Shown here one piece after another: positions 44,248-54,144 of a stretch of DNA of 64,000 nucleotides. Position 1 is the first letter of the stretch; each line of letters opens with the position of its first letter. The position numbers and the translations under genes were made by a program. This stretch comes from Microcoleus sp. FACHB-831. Lineage in GTDB: Bacteria; Cyanobacteriota; Cyanobacteriia; Cyanobacteriales; FACHB-T130. The notes under the pieces were generated by a model that made no database searches, was not told the DNA's origin, and saw only the letters and a program-made list of their open reading frames with translations. The stretch covers positions 62,001-126,000 of the forward strand of contig NZ_JACJON010000028.1 of the NCBI RefSeq assembly GCF_014695585.1, written 5' to 3'.

Positions 44248-45792
44248 TCAAATATGCAGGAGGGTAGTAAGAATTGCGGGGGCTGGCAAAACAATACTAA
44301 CTAGCAGAGCAAGGATTGCTAAGCCGCAAAAGTCACGCCTGTTATCAAGTTCTGACACATCGTTGAGAGCTGGTTCATCCACTATGGGCATAAATAGAAA
44401 GAAAATCGTAATAAACCAGAGCAAAGAGTCGGACTGCTTGTTTACGAAAGAGTTTATCAAACACAGAGCCAACAGCAACAACTGAACAACTTGACCAATG
44501 CCAGCACCAGTGCGTTGTCCAAACATGGCGTGGACGATGTGACCGCCATCAAGTCTGCCTATAGGCATCAACTTGAAAGCTGTCCACACCAAACCGATGC
44601 AACCAGCTACCGCTACGGGATGGAGGTTAATGCCATAGTTGGGTGCAAATTGACTACCCAGTGCCAATTTGCTCAGAAGGGTTAGCAAAAGGGAAAACCT
44701 GGGGTTAAGCGATTGAAAATTGAATATTGCGGACTTGTCGGATAATTTAACTACATCTGAGTGAGCCAAACCCCAAAGCAGAATAGGTATTGCGATCGCA
44801 AAGCCTGCTACAGAAGCAACAATAGCGATGTCAAATAAAGCTTTACGGTGAGGAACGGGCGATCGCATCTGCATAAACGCCCCAAACGTACCTGGGAAAA
44901 AAGGCACGGGCAGAAAGTAAGGCAGCGTCGTGCGAATCTTGTAGAAGACAGCACACAGGTAGCGAGCAAATTCGTGGATACCTAGAATGGCGATCAGCGA
45001 AATGGCAAAGGGCAATCCTGTAATTAATAAATTTGCATTAGATACCACCTGGCTACTCGGAATAGGCTTATCGGCGGCAATACTGGCTCCAATCAGCGTA
45101 CTGGTAAACAAAGTGACGCATAGTAAACCTAACGCTACCACTGGTCGCGTTACAGTCTCAGTGTTAGCTGTAGCATCTGAAGTTAGGCGGTGGGGGTTGG
45201 GAACTAAGGCGAAGAAAGGTTTTCCCGTAAGACTTTCTTGAAAAAGGACGAAGAAGCGATCGCCAAATAATCCCTGAACATTCTCCTGAATCGTCTTGTA
45301 AGCCTCCTCTGGATTGGTGCGTAGCTTACCGCGTATTAGGACAGTTTGAGGACGGTACTCAATGTCTTCCAAATAGTAGATAGACCAAGGAAAACACTTC
45401 CGCAAACTGGTTTCTTCTGCTTGACTAATGGGACGCACCGTTGACTGTTCGCCAGCGAGAGGGTTTGTCTCGGTTCCCGCGGAATTCTTGTTTTGAGAAT
45501 CAGAGACTACGGGTTCATTTTGGGAAGCATGAGGATCTTTATTTTTGGGACGACCCGACTCAACCAACAGCCAATAGACAACCGGACAGATCGCAAAAGG
45601 AGCGATCGCCAGCACAATTGGCATAGGCGTCTTTTCACCGTTAACCAAAACCCAGCCAGTCCAAATCAGCGCTGGTGTCATCATCACCAACCACAAAATC
45701 CAGATCGGCGTCCGCGTAATGCCTGTCACACTGCGCTTTACGATGAAGTAGGTGAACAGACCCAATAGTATTAGGAGCAACCAGAGTTCCAT
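44248..45792 (-). CDS. Site-2 protease paralogue with degenerate zinc motif (probable pseudoprotease)
   Basis: A 514-residue polytopic protein of the EGY-like M50 family, with the same layout as the gene at 20344-21876: N-terminal membrane segments, a soluble region (SLRKCFPWSIYYLEDIEYRP, TVLIRGKLRTNPEEAYKTIQ) and a hydrophobic core. The zinc motif is broken: residues 273-277 read H-E-F-A-R instead of HExxH, the second His being Arg (CGC codon, one transition from CAC). The later acidic element is kept (LMPIGRLDGGHIVHAMFG). The frame is otherwise clean, so the gene is probably maintained. It may act as a non-catalytic partner, as proposed for plant EGY3, which also lacks the zinc site; that is inference. 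Confidence 0.9.
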   Translation of the reverse strand: MELWLLLILLGLFTYFIVKRSVTGITRTPIWILWLVMMTPALIWTGWVLVNGEKTPMPIVLAIAPFAICPVVYWLLVESGRPKNKDPHASQNEPVVSDSQNKNSAGTETNPLAGEQSTVRPISQAEETSLRKCFPWSIYYLEDIEYRPQTVLIRGKLRTNPEEAYKTIQENVQGLFGDRFFVLFQESLTGKPFFALVPNPHRLTSDATANTETVTRPVVALGLLCVTLFTSTLIGASIAADKPIPSSQVVSNANLLITGLPFAISLIAILGIHEFARYLCAVFYKIRTTLPYFLPVPFFPGTFGAFMQMRSPVPHRKALFDIAIVASVAGFAIAIPILLWGLAHSDVVKLSDKSAIFNFQSLNPRFSLLLTLLSKLALGSQFAPNYGINLHPVAVAGCIGLVWTAFKLMPIGRLDGGHIVHAMFGQRTGAGIGQVVQLLLLALCLINSFVNKQSDSLLWFITIFFLFMPIVDEPALNDVSELDNRRDFCGLAILALLVSIVLPAPAILTTLLHI

Positions 45793-45911
45793 GCTAAAAA
45801 TTTGAATTGGTCATTGGTTAGTTGGTAGCGGATAGTCGCTAACAGATAGTAGCTAGTGACAATATCAACTAATAACTAACAACTAAAAAATAAAAACGGA
45901 CAACAGCCAAA

Positions 45912-46643
45912 GTGCAACCCAACTCCCCAGAACACGAATCCATCATTCAAGCTGACAACCCAAATGCGATAAACACTCCATCTCTCTCACTAAAACCGCC
46001 ACGTCCTGTTTTTGACAACATCTTTGCCTTTCCGCCCAATCGAGACACGTTGGGTGGTACCGCCTATCTCATTGTAGAAAATCAGGGAAATATCCTGATC
46101 GATTGTCCGGCGTGGGATGAGGCAAACCAAAAATTTCTTCAAGACAAAGGAGGTGTGCAGTGGCTGTTTATCACCCATCGGGGTGGGATTGGCGCATCGA
46201 AAGAAATTCAGCAAGCTACCCAGTGCGAGATATCGATCCAAGAGCAGGAAGCTTATCTCTTACCGGGACTTAAGATAACGCCATTTCAGAAAGAATGTAC
46301 CCTTACTTCCAGCACATATGTCATTTGGACGCCTGGGCATTCTCCAGGTTCATCCTGCCTATATTACACTGGTCTCGATGGAGTATTGTTCTCCGGGCGT
46401 CATTTGCTGCCCAACCAACAAGGGCAAATCATGCCGTTGCGGACATCTAAAACCTTTCACTGGCGGCGACAAATCGACGGCGTTAAGTTACTGCTGGAGC
46501 GGTTTACACCAGAAACTTTGAACTATATTTGTCCGGGGGCGAATACCGGGTTTTTGCGCGGAAAGTTGACAGTACAACAGGCTTACCAGCAGTTATCTCA
46601 ACTAGATTTAGCTTCTTGTTTGCAGTCGCAACCATTAGTTTGA
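45912..46643 (+). CDS. Metallo-beta-lactamase-fold protein lacking the HxHxDH motif
   Basis: A 243-residue soluble protein with the MBL fold (GGTAYLIVENQGNILIDCPA at the N-terminus, then VIWTPGHSPGSSCLYY and the final PGANTGF region). The zinc motif normally reading HxHxDH is ITHRGGIGAS, with only the first His kept, and the later metal Asp in the FSGRHLL strand is Arg. Metal hydrolase activity is doubtful. The start is a GTG at 45912. Its 3' end overlaps the end of the convergent giant kinase gene by 46 bases. Confidence 0.83.
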   Translation: MQPNSPEHESIIQADNPNAINTPSLSLKPPRPVFDNIFAFPPNRDTLGGTAYLIVENQGNILIDCPAWDEANQKFLQDKGGVQWLFITHRGGIGASKEIQQATQCEISIQEQEAYLLPGLKITPFQKECTLTSSTYVIWTPGHSPGSSCLYYTGLDGVLFSGRHLLPNQQGQIMPLRTSKTFHWRRQIDGVKLLLERFTPETLNYICPGANTGFLRGKLTVQQAYQQLSQLDLASCLQSQPLV

Positions 46644-49600
46644 ACTGCTGTTTCTTCACCTTTTGGCAAAGCGACAGAATGGCTGGAGACATTCAATTTT
46701 GTGAATTTCACAGATTGGGAATTTCCCACCTCAGAGCATTCAACGTCCTCGGTGGCTGTATCCAGTTGGGGCGGTTGAGCTTGCAGATAAACCGCGAACA
46801 CCGTCCCCACACCCACAGTAGACTTAAACTCAATCTTGCCGCCGTGCATCTCAACTAACTGGCGAGTCAAAGCCAGTCCCAAACCCGTGCCTTGATGCTG
46901 GCGAGAAAGGTAGCTATCAATTTGTTGAAAAGCTTGAAACAAAAGATGCTGTTGTTCCGGAGGAATACCAATGCCAGTATCTGCAACCTCAATTTTGACA
47001 GCGTGGCCGTCATAGTATATACACAAGCGAACCATCCCCCCAGCAGGCGTGAACTTGACGGCATTCGAGAGCAGGTTTAGCAGAATTTGCTTGACTCGCC
47101 GTTCATCGCCATAGAAGTTATCGTTTAGTGGCAGTCCTTCTAAGTCAGCAACCAGTTTAACTTTTTGTACTTGGGCTTTTTCCCGCAGCAGTGCCATGCT
47201 GACTTCGGCAACGTCACGCAAGGAGAACTGGTCGATAGACAAAGAAGCTTTACCCGCTTCAATCTTAGACAAATCGAGAATGTCATTAATCAGCTGCAAC
47301 AAGTGTTGTCCGCTGTTATGAATAATTTGGATATATTCTGACTGCTTGGGGTTGAGCGAGCCAAAGTACTGCTTTAGTAGAGCCGAGGACATACCAATCA
47401 CAGCGGTTAGGGGCGTTCTTAACTCGTGGCTCATACTGGCTAGAAACTCGCTTTTAGCCTGAGAAGCGGATCGCGTGTCGATTAAGGCTTGCTGGAGTTG
47501 ATCGGTTAAATCGGATAGAGCCTGCTTGGTCTGAACTAGCTCTGTAATATCGCGTGAAGTCCCTAAACAGGCATAAACTTCGCCGTTGGGGTGTTTGAGG
47601 GGTACTCTGAAGGTGTCGAAGTGGTGGATGCCATCAGCGAGATGCAGGGTTTCTTGCTCGTGTAGAGTCTGACCAGATTCAAAAACGCGCAGATTTTGTT
47701 TGGCAAAGGAATTGGCTAACAAGCCCGACTTGCACTCAAGGATAGATCTGCCTTGAACTGAGTGGCAATTTTCCAAACCAAGACTGTGGGCAAAGGCATG
47801 GTTGCAAAAGCGAAGGCGCAGGTCTTGGCGCTCGACTACAAAAATGCTATCTGGATGGGCGTCAAAGAAACTTTCCAGTTCAGCCGTGCGAGCTAAGACT
47901 AAGGCTTCCAAGGTTTGATTTTGCTGCTGAATCTGTTGGTATAGCGTAGCTTGGTGGATGGCGAGCGCTAGCTGGTCGGCAACGGCAATCAGAAAATTTA
48001 GCTCCGAATGGTGCCAGTAGCGGGTACATCGATCTTGATTAAATGCTAGGCAACCCCAAATTTTTTCTTGGCGGTGAATCGGCACCATCAGCCAAGCCCC
48101 TGGATACTTTTCCGCCAGAAACTGATTAAATGGGTCTTCTAGCACCCGCGTATCGCTGACCTCAACAACGTGTAAGTTGTGCAGTTGCGATATTACTGGG
48201 TTATTTTGATCGGGAACTATCAGATTAATGGCGGTGGGGATATCGTTATGGGCGCGATACTCAGTAATCGGCTGCCAACTTTGTGGCTCTTCTAAATACT
48301 GCAAAATTGAACAACGATCTGCCACTAGCAGTTGTCCCAGTTCGCTGGTGACGGTTTCAAATATCTTAGGCAATTCTAGGGAAGCCCTGATCTGCTCAAC
48401 GAGACGATTCAACAGTGCCGCGTGGTTTGCCCGTTCTTGAGCTTTCTGGTAAAGATCTGCTTCTTCTAGGCTCTGGTGTACTTGGTGAAGCGCCAGATGA
48501 AGCAATTGCTTTTCCCAGGTTTGCCAGACTCGATCTTGCTCCCATTGCTCAACTAGCAGCAGCCCGCATGATGGGGCTTGGGTTTGGGATGAATTTTTGG
48601 CGCGCTCGCCTCCTGGCACAAACCAACTTAAAAATAGCGATTTAGCGGCAGGAGTTGCAAAAATTGGATCGATAGCGCGATCGCTTTCTTGGGGTTCGGT
48701 TGCCCAAGATTTATCTGGATAATGTTGTTGAATGTGTTGTTCGATGGCGTGCCAATCGGGGTAGTTATTTTGTCGCTGTGTCAATGGTATTTCTTGTGCA
48801 AAGGCGATCGCGCCCGATATTCGCGATGCATTTTTCCCACTGTAGAACGCGATTAAACATCGGCTTACTCCCAATGTTTCTTGAATTACTGTTGCCGAAC
48901 GCTGTAATATTGCCTGCGCTCCCATAGGCGAACGGTTAACGCGCAGTAATTGGTGCAGCAACTTTTCTTGCAACAACAATTGTTGTTGCGATCGCGGGTA
49001 AACATCCTCACTTGTAGAGCCGCGATTTTTCCCCTCTTTGTTTTGATTTGTCTTTGCGGATCTAATTGGCAATTCTGAGATCGGCCATACATTCTTTATC
49101 AACCCGCCTTCTACTGTTTTTGAGTTCTTACCTTCTTGTTTTAATTCGTGTACGGGCTTTAGCGAAGCATTAAGAAGCAAAGCACTAGGGTCTAAATTTG
49201 AATTTTCCTGCCCTGAGCAATCGTCCGCATCGTTGTCCATAGCGTCCAGTGCTGCTAGCAGGTGCAAAGTAAATTCGCTCTGCAAGGCTGGCAGATTGGG
49301 TTGAGCAGACCATCCATCAGTGGCTTTGATAAATGCAGCAAGAATTTCTGGTTTCTCTTGCACAGATCGTTCGATCTCTGTAGAAATTGTGGCTGCAATA
49401 GCTGGCTCGAAGACTAAATTTAATTGATAAGGGTTAGCCGGGTTGTGCTGTTGCCCAACATCATTAATTGCAGTAGCTTGCAACAAAACATTAAAGCGAT
49501 CGCCTAGTCCCCAAATTACTATTTTGTTTTGCTGCCTATTTGCCTGGTTTGCTATTGACTTGTTACCGTTTAAGATTTTTGTCTCAAAAAATTCCTCTAA

Positions 49601-50128
49601 ATTTAAATTGTAGGGGAACCAAGGCCCAGTTCCCTTTGCTTCTAGAAAATCTTCTGGCAGTGTATGAGGCTCTCTAGATAACCTATGACCGTTCTGATTT
49701 GGCAAGCTACCTGCCAACTTCAAATAACAGTTATTCACCGCCGAGAGGGCGCGTCCTTCGGCTGGAGAACCTTCAGTAAAAGCATATTTCCACCATTCTG
49801 AATACCCCTCGGTTTCTCCGGAGTTTTTTCCTCTAGGTGGTACGAGTCGGGAGGAGCATATGGTAGCGGCTGCGGCTAGTGTGTCGGCGCCAAGCTCTGC
49901 ATCTATTTCCACCAGCGATCGCGATAGTATGCCGTTGGCAAGCAAGCGATCTTGCTTCTCCAGTTGTGAGCCAAAAACGACTTGGGCACTAAAGCTTGGA
50001 TCGCTAGAGCCAATTACTACTACTCTGGTATCTGGAAGGGAGGTTAGTAATTTTACTATCGCTTGAGATACAGCCAAAAGAGATGACTGTTTAAGAGAGT
50101 ATTTTGCAGCACTAGGGAAGAAGAACAT
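46598..50128 (-). CDS. Very large GAF/PAS sensor histidine kinase
   Basis: A 1176-residue kinase with no membrane segment. Residues 1-300 are an N-terminal region I cannot assign (it contains VVVIGSSDPSFSAQVVFGSQ). Then come a GAF-like domain (about 395-565), a second, phytochrome-type GAF (about 590-750; FETVTSELGQLLVADRCSIL, LHNLHVVEVSDTRVLED), a PAS (about 770-880), HisKA with H901 (SHELRTPLTAVIGM) and HATPase (LLSNAVKF, DTGIGIP, GTGLGLALTRQL). The second GAF has no obvious chromophore Cys near the usual site, so bilin binding is unproven. There is no receiver, so its response regulator lies elsewhere. The ATG at 50128 is used. Confidence 0.9.
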   Translation of the reverse strand: MFFFPSAAKYSLKQSSLLAVSQAIVKLLTSLPDTRVVVIGSSDPSFSAQVVFGSQLEKQDRLLANGILSRSLVEIDAELGADTLAAAATICSSRLVPPRGKNSGETEGYSEWWKYAFTEGSPAEGRALSAVNNCYLKLAGSLPNQNGHRLSREPHTLPEDFLEAKGTGPWFPYNLNLEEFFETKILNGNKSIANQANRQQNKIVIWGLGDRFNVLLQATAINDVGQQHNPANPYQLNLVFEPAIAATISTEIERSVQEKPEILAAFIKATDGWSAQPNLPALQSEFTLHLLAALDAMDNDADDCSGQENSNLDPSALLLNASLKPVHELKQEGKNSKTVEGGLIKNVWPISELPIRSAKTNQNKEGKNRGSTSEDVYPRSQQQLLLQEKLLHQLLRVNRSPMGAQAILQRSATVIQETLGVSRCLIAFYSGKNASRISGAIAFAQEIPLTQRQNNYPDWHAIEQHIQQHYPDKSWATEPQESDRAIDPIFATPAAKSLFLSWFVPGGERAKNSSQTQAPSCGLLLVEQWEQDRVWQTWEKQLLHLALHQVHQSLEEADLYQKAQERANHAALLNRLVEQIRASLELPKIFETVTSELGQLLVADRCSILQYLEEPQSWQPITEYRAHNDIPTAINLIVPDQNNPVISQLHNLHVVEVSDTRVLEDPFNQFLAEKYPGAWLMVPIHRQEKIWGCLAFNQDRCTRYWHHSELNFLIAVADQLALAIHQATLYQQIQQQNQTLEALVLARTAELESFFDAHPDSIFVVERQDLRLRFCNHAFAHSLGLENCHSVQGRSILECKSGLLANSFAKQNLRVFESGQTLHEQETLHLADGIHHFDTFRVPLKHPNGEVYACLGTSRDITELVQTKQALSDLTDQLQQALIDTRSASQAKSEFLASMSHELRTPLTAVIGMSSALLKQYFGSLNPKQSEYIQIIHNSGQHLLQLINDILDLSKIEAGKASLSIDQFSLRDVAEVSMALLREKAQVQKVKLVADLEGLPLNDNFYGDERRVKQILLNLLSNAVKFTPAGGMVRLCIYYDGHAVKIEVADTGIGIPPEQQHLLFQAFQQIDSYLSRQHQGTGLGLALTRQLVEMHGGKIEFKSTVGVGTVFAVYLQAQPPQLDTATEDVECSEVGNSQSVKFTKLNVSSHSVALPKGEETAVQTNGCDCKQEAKSS

Positions 50129-50636
50129 GACCCCGACGGCTCTATTTTTGTATATAAGCGCTGGACGGCAACTAGCTTTTAACTAAACGCTTAGTGCTAA
50201 TTACAGGTCTAGCAATGAACATTTGTCATTGCGATCGCATATAGTCAATAATTTCTGGTGGTGATTCCCATCTTTTATTCACTAACGCGATCGGTACTTA
50301 ACATTTTTGCTTACTGAGTGTTTATTCTTACTCCTCTCCGGCAACTATGTGAGTGGCGATTACTCACTCTTACCGATAAAGTTATTGACAAACCTGGATT
50401 AATTCCTAATTTACACTCATATTTTAATTTGAATTTAATCTCTGTCAAAGCAAAGCAAAGTAAATATAAAGTTTTTGTAAAGAAATTGCCCTTTAGCAAA
50501 AAATAGAGAGTAAAAGCTTGCCAAGTAGAAATTTCCGAACGTGGATATTGCTGGTTATTGCGTGAGATGTCAGCAAAATATTAGTCGTGCGCGGGCGAAC
50601 CGCGCACGTTGCGGAAGACAGCGCTGTGGGCTGTAT
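50129..50636. other. Intergenic region between giant kinase and ctp gene
   Basis: 508 bases. A 9-base stem CGTGCGCGG (50586-50594) / CCGCGCACG (50600-50608) lies 29 bases past the ctp stop on the minus strand and may terminate it, although no long T-run follows. The stretch around 50300-50506 is open in one frame but has no ribosome-binding site or coding character. Confidence 0.45.
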
Positions 50637-51872
50637 TTAAGCAGCACCAGCCAGAACAGAGCTGGATGTTAATACCTCTATAGCAGCCTGATATTGGCCA
50701 TCTGCCGCCGTACCCACTTGGTCGAGCGAGATTGGTTCTAGGGGAACTACCTTGTCTGGGCTGATACCCAGTTTATGAATATCTCGGTGATTTGGCGTCT
50801 CATACTTGGCGACGGTGACAGCCAAGCCCGAGCCATCCGAGAGGTCAAACAAAGATTGAATTAAGCCTTTACCAAAAGTTTTCTCACCCACTAAGGTGGC
50901 GCGATGGTTATCCTGTAGGGCACCAGCAAGAATTTCACTTGCACTGGCACTACCCTGATTGACTAAAACAACTAGGGGTGAATCAGTGAGCGCCCCTCCA
51001 TCTGCGTCAAAGCTGCCAAGAATACCTTGGCGGTTAACAGTGTAGACAATTGTGCCCGTATCCAACCAGATGCGGGCAATTTCAATGCCTGCCTGCAACA
51101 GACCGCCAGGATTGTTACGCAGATCGAGAATGTAGGCTTGTGCCCCTTGTGACTTCAAACGACTAACAGCGCGGCTTACCTCAGTGGGTGCGTTGGCGCT
51201 GAACTGGGAGAGGCGAATATAACCGATGGGAACGTTGCCAGACTGAGAATCCAATGATGCATAGACAGGGTTAAGAGCAATGCGCGATCGCACTAGCTGT
51301 ATTTCAGTTGGCTCTACACCTGATTGTTGAACAGTAAGCGTAACGGCGGTACCCGCTGGGCCACGCATCCGCGCCGCTGCGTCATCGATAGTCAGCGACG
51401 GTGTGGGAACGCCATCAATTTTAAGAATGCGATCGCGCGATCTGATTCCAGCCTGCTCCGCAGGAGAACCAGCAATTGGCGCGATCACCACCAGTTCCCC
51501 AGTCTCCCCATCCAGGGCAATTTGCAATCCCACCCCCGTTAATTCCCCCGAAGTGTTCACCTGCAAGCTACGATACTGCACTGGTTTTAAAAGCCGCGTA
51601 AAGGGATCGTCGAGTTTCCCCAGTACGTCCTGAATGGCAGAGTACGTCTCCTCCCGGTTTTCCAGTGGCTGTTTCAAAGCTTGTTGACGCAGCATCGACC
51701 AATTCTGATGATTGAACGTATCATCCAGGTAAGATCGATTCACAATTCGCCAAGCTTCCTGAAAAAGTTGCTGTTCAGAAGTAAAAGCAGCAGCAGGCGA
51801 TGCCCACCAGCCAAACGTTACAATAGTTTGTAAGATCAGTACGAATACGGCTTTTACAAATCGTTTGTGCAT
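50637..51872 (-). CDS. ctpA: Carboxyl-terminal processing protease (S41, CtpA-like)
   Basis: Exported serine protease; CtpA in cyanobacteria removes the C-terminal extension of the D1 protein of photosystem II. The 411-residue precursor has a signal peptide (about 1-29, ending SPAAA), a PDZ domain (about 95-180; ELTGVGLQIALDG) and the S41 catalytic domain with Ser310 (GSASASEI) and Lys335 (GEKTFGKG), exactly 25 residues apart as in known CtpA. Cyanobacteria carry several Ctp paralogues, so CtpA rather than CtpB/C rests on length and on the divergent petBD neighbours, an arrangement known from other cyanobacteria. Confidence 0.85.
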   Translation of the reverse strand: MHKRFVKAVFVLILQTIVTFGWWASPAAAFTSEQQLFQEAWRIVNRSYLDDTFNHQNWSMLRQQALKQPLENREETYSAIQDVLGKLDDPFTRLLKPVQYRSLQVNTSGELTGVGLQIALDGETGELVVIAPIAGSPAEQAGIRSRDRILKIDGVPTPSLTIDDAAARMRGPAGTAVTLTVQQSGVEPTEIQLVRSRIALNPVYASLDSQSGNVPIGYIRLSQFSANAPTEVSRAVSRLKSQGAQAYILDLRNNPGGLLQAGIEIARIWLDTGTIVYTVNRQGILGSFDADGGALTDSPLVVLVNQGSASASEILAGALQDNHRATLVGEKTFGKGLIQSLFDLSDGSGLAVTVAKYETPNHRDIHKLGISPDKVVPLEPISLDQVGTAADGQYQAAIEVLTSSSVLAGAA

Positions 51873-52222
51873 GACAAAGAATCTCCCTTTCGGGCTATGT
51901 TACATTTTTTTATAGAGGCTGCGCTATGCCCAAATGTACCAACCAAGTGTTCTGGCCATCAGCTCGCTTAGTTACGAGTCTCTAGCTTGAGTGTCTCTCT
52001 TGCTAGAAGGCTTTTAGACAGCAGCCTTCGTTGGTTGTATCTTAAGAACTGACAACTGACGTTGGAAAGTTAGCCCTACGTGCTAACCTACCCTTGACCC
52101 AAAGCTCCAAGGCTCGCCCTAACTCAAAACCGGAGGCGTAAGACTCTGAACTTTTGTGCAGCACGGCCAACGGGTTTAAGCGTGAAAAAAACAGCAATCG
52201 ATTTTTAGGAAATCTTGTCTAT
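51873..52222. promoter_or_regulatory. Divergent promoter region ctpA / petBD
   Basis: 350 bases between divergent genes that must carry both promoters. The petB-proximal part (52085-52222) is open in frame with petB but codes an unlikely leader. AAGGGAGATTCTTTG precedes ctpA on the minus strand as a ribosome-binding site. No further signal could be placed. Confidence 0.4.
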
Positions 52223-52870
52223 ATGGCCAACGTGTACGACTGGTTTGAGGAACGCCTAGAGATTCAGGCGCTTGCCGATGACGTTACCAGCAAGTATGTA
52301 CCTCCCCACGTTAATATTTTTTACTGCTTGGGTGGGATTACCTTGACTTGCTTTTTAGTCCAGTTTGCTACTGGATTTGCAATGACCTTTTACTACAAGC
52401 CGACGGTTACAGAGGCCTTTACTTCAGTCCAGTACCTGATGACAGATGTCAACTTCGGCTGGCTCATCCGCTCCATCCACCGCTGGTCTGCCAGCATGAT
52501 GGTGCTGATGATGATTTTGCACACTTTCCGGGTCTACCTTACAGGTGGTTTCAAAAAGCCCCGCGAACTAACCTGGGTGACAGGTGTGATTCTAGCCGTA
52601 ATTACAGTTTCCTTTGGCGTCACAGGCTATTCGCTGCCTTGGGATCAGATTGGTTACTGGGCTGTCAAAATTGTATCCGGCGTACCCGCAGCTATACCCG
52701 TTGTTGGCGATCAAATCGTCGAACTAATGCGCGGTGGTGAAAGTGTTGGCCAAGCAACGCTGACTCGCTTCTACAGCCTGCACACCTTTGTTCTGCCCTG
52801 GCTGATTGCAGTTTTCATGCTGATACACTTCTTGATGATTCGCAAGCAGGGCATTTCTGGCCCATTGTAA
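52223..52870 (+). CDS. petB: Cytochrome b6
   Basis: Membrane subunit of the cytochrome b6f complex linking photosystem II to photosystem I. The start at ATG 52223 ([20 protein letters not shown]) gives exactly 215 residues, the invariant size. Earlier in-frame starts are not PetB-like. Cys35 (NIFYCLGG) binds the extra heme c covalently; H86 and H100 are b-heme ligands on helix II ([19 protein letters not shown]). The partner histidines lie in [11 protein letters not shown] and [12 protein letters not shown]. Four membrane helices. petD follows after 119 bases. Confidence 0.98.
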   Translation: MANVYDWFEERLEIQALADDVTSKYVPPHVNIFYCLGGITLTCFLVQFATGFAMTFYYKPTVTEAFTSVQYLMTDVNFGWLIRSIHRWSASMMVLMMILHTFRVYLTGGFKKPRELTWVTGVILAVITVSFGVTGYSLPWDQIGYWAVKIVSGVPAAIPVVGDQIVELMRGGESVGQATLTRFYSLHTFVLPWLIAVFMLIHFLMIRKQGISGPL

Positions 52871-52989
52871 GCACTGATGAGCTTTGAGTGATGAGAGTGA
52901 GTTAGAATTTTTAATTTAAAACTCATCACTCAAAATGCGATTAGGCTTCCAATAGCTCAAAATTTTTAGACTTGTAAGGAGAACAAAAA

Positions 52990-53472
52990 ATGGCAACACT
53001 CAAAAAGCCCAACCTAGCCGATCCAGCTTTGCGTGCCAAGCTAGCCAAAGGTATGGGTCATAACTATTATGGCGAACCAGCTTGGCCAAACGACCTGCTG
53101 TATATCTTCCCCGTTGTGATTATGGGGTCGATAGCCCTGTGCATCGGCTTGGCTGTGCTTGACCCAGCAGTGGTCGGCGAACCAGCCAATCCCTTTGCTA
53201 CTCCGTTGGAAATTCTGCCGGAATGGTACTTGTGGCCTGTTTTCCAGATTTTGCGAATTCTACCTAGTAAATTGCTGGGTATCGCCTGTATGTCTGGTAT
53301 TCCCTTGGCGTTGATGCTTATTCCCTTTATTGAGAACGTCAACAAGTTCCAAAACCCGTTCCGCCGTCCAGTTGCTACAACATTGTTCCTGTTTGGCACT
53401 CTGTTTACAATCTGGCTGGGTATCGGTGCTACTTTCCCAATTGACAAATCCCTAACGCTTGGCTTGTTCTAA
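52990..53472 (+). CDS. petD: Cytochrome b6f complex subunit IV
   Basis: Subunit IV, which completes the quinol-oxidising site together with PetB. The 160 residues carry the family signature ([58 protein letters not shown]; the PEWY loop is intact) and three membrane helices. The ATG is preceded by AAGGAGAAC, an excellent ribosome-binding site. Second gene of petBD. A short stem CTGGGGG/CCCCCAG at 53506-53522 follows 34 bases after the stop but has an A-run rather than a T-run downstream. Confidence 0.98.
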   Translation: MATLKKPNLADPALRAKLAKGMGHNYYGEPAWPNDLLYIFPVVIMGSIALCIGLAVLDPAVVGEPANPFATPLEILPEWYLWPVFQILRILPSKLLGIACMSGIPLALMLIPFIENVNKFQNPFRRPVATTLFLFGTLFTIWLGIGATFPIDKSLTLGLF

Positions 53473-53721
53473 GAGGGCAAGTTCGCAATCTCAAAAGTGG
53501 GGATGCTGGGGGTTTCCCCCAGTGAAAAAAAGTTTAATATCTTAAGATTTGACGCCTGTGAGTTTGTTAGCCGTGCGAATGTGCTGCCAGTAAACTTAGC
53601 AGGCGTCGATTTTATGGCATAGGTTTATGTTCGGGGGTAAGCGACAGCTATGCGATGCCAAGAGGCTCAATATGCAGCTAACTGAGGTAAGGTAGGGGCA
53701 GGTGAGGGACGAGCGGGAGAT

Positions 53722-54144
53722 ATGTTGAAGCACGACCGTCTGACGCTAAAGAGCGATTTGAACCTCCTGAACCAGGTGCTGGATTGGTTTGAGCAATTCA
53801 GCCTTCTACATATCTGCTCCGACGACTGGTCGGACAGACAAGTCTATGCTCTTAAACTGGCAATGGCTGAAGGATTTAGTAACGCCGTCCGCCACGCGCA
53901 TCACAAATTACCGCCTGAAACTCCAATTGAGCTTGAGCTAGAGTTGTGGGATGACCGCATGGAAATCAGGATTTGGGATTGGGGAAACCCTTTTAATCCA
54001 GATTTACTTAAGGAGCCGGAGCCGGGAACGCTACAAGAAGGCGGGTTCGGGTGGTTCCTGTTGCGTCGGTTATCCGATCGGGTTGTTTACGATCGCCTTC
54101 CGGATAATAGAAACTGCCTGCTGATTGTCAAGTCCCGAAAATAA
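53722..54144 (+). CDS. Anti-sigma-factor-type (RsbW-like) ATP-binding regulator
   Basis: A 140-residue GHKL-fold protein of the anti-sigma/serine kinase family. N box EGFSNAVRHAHH (about 53-64), G1-type motif IWDWGNPFNPD and G2-type GGFGWFLLRRLSD are present. Such proteins bind an anti-anti-sigma or sigma partner and phosphorylate it. No STAS-domain partner or PP2C phosphatase is adjacent in the window, so its target is unknown. ATG at 53722, cytoplasmic. Confidence 0.85.
   Translation: MLKHDRLTLKSDLNLLNQVLDWFEQFSLLHICSDDWSDRQVYALKLAMAEGFSNAVRHAHHKLPPETPIELELELWDDRMEIRIWDWGNPFNPDLLKEPEPGTLQEGGFGWFLLRRLSDRVVYDRLPDNRNCLLIVKSRK

Noticed and set aside
50318-50506. 62-codon plus-strand frame
   Set aside because: No ribosome-binding site, no recognisable composition and an A/T-rich setting.
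53506-53522. Terminator of petBD
   Set aside because: The stem is only 7 bases with a 3-base loop and is followed by an A-run, not a T-run; noted but not called.
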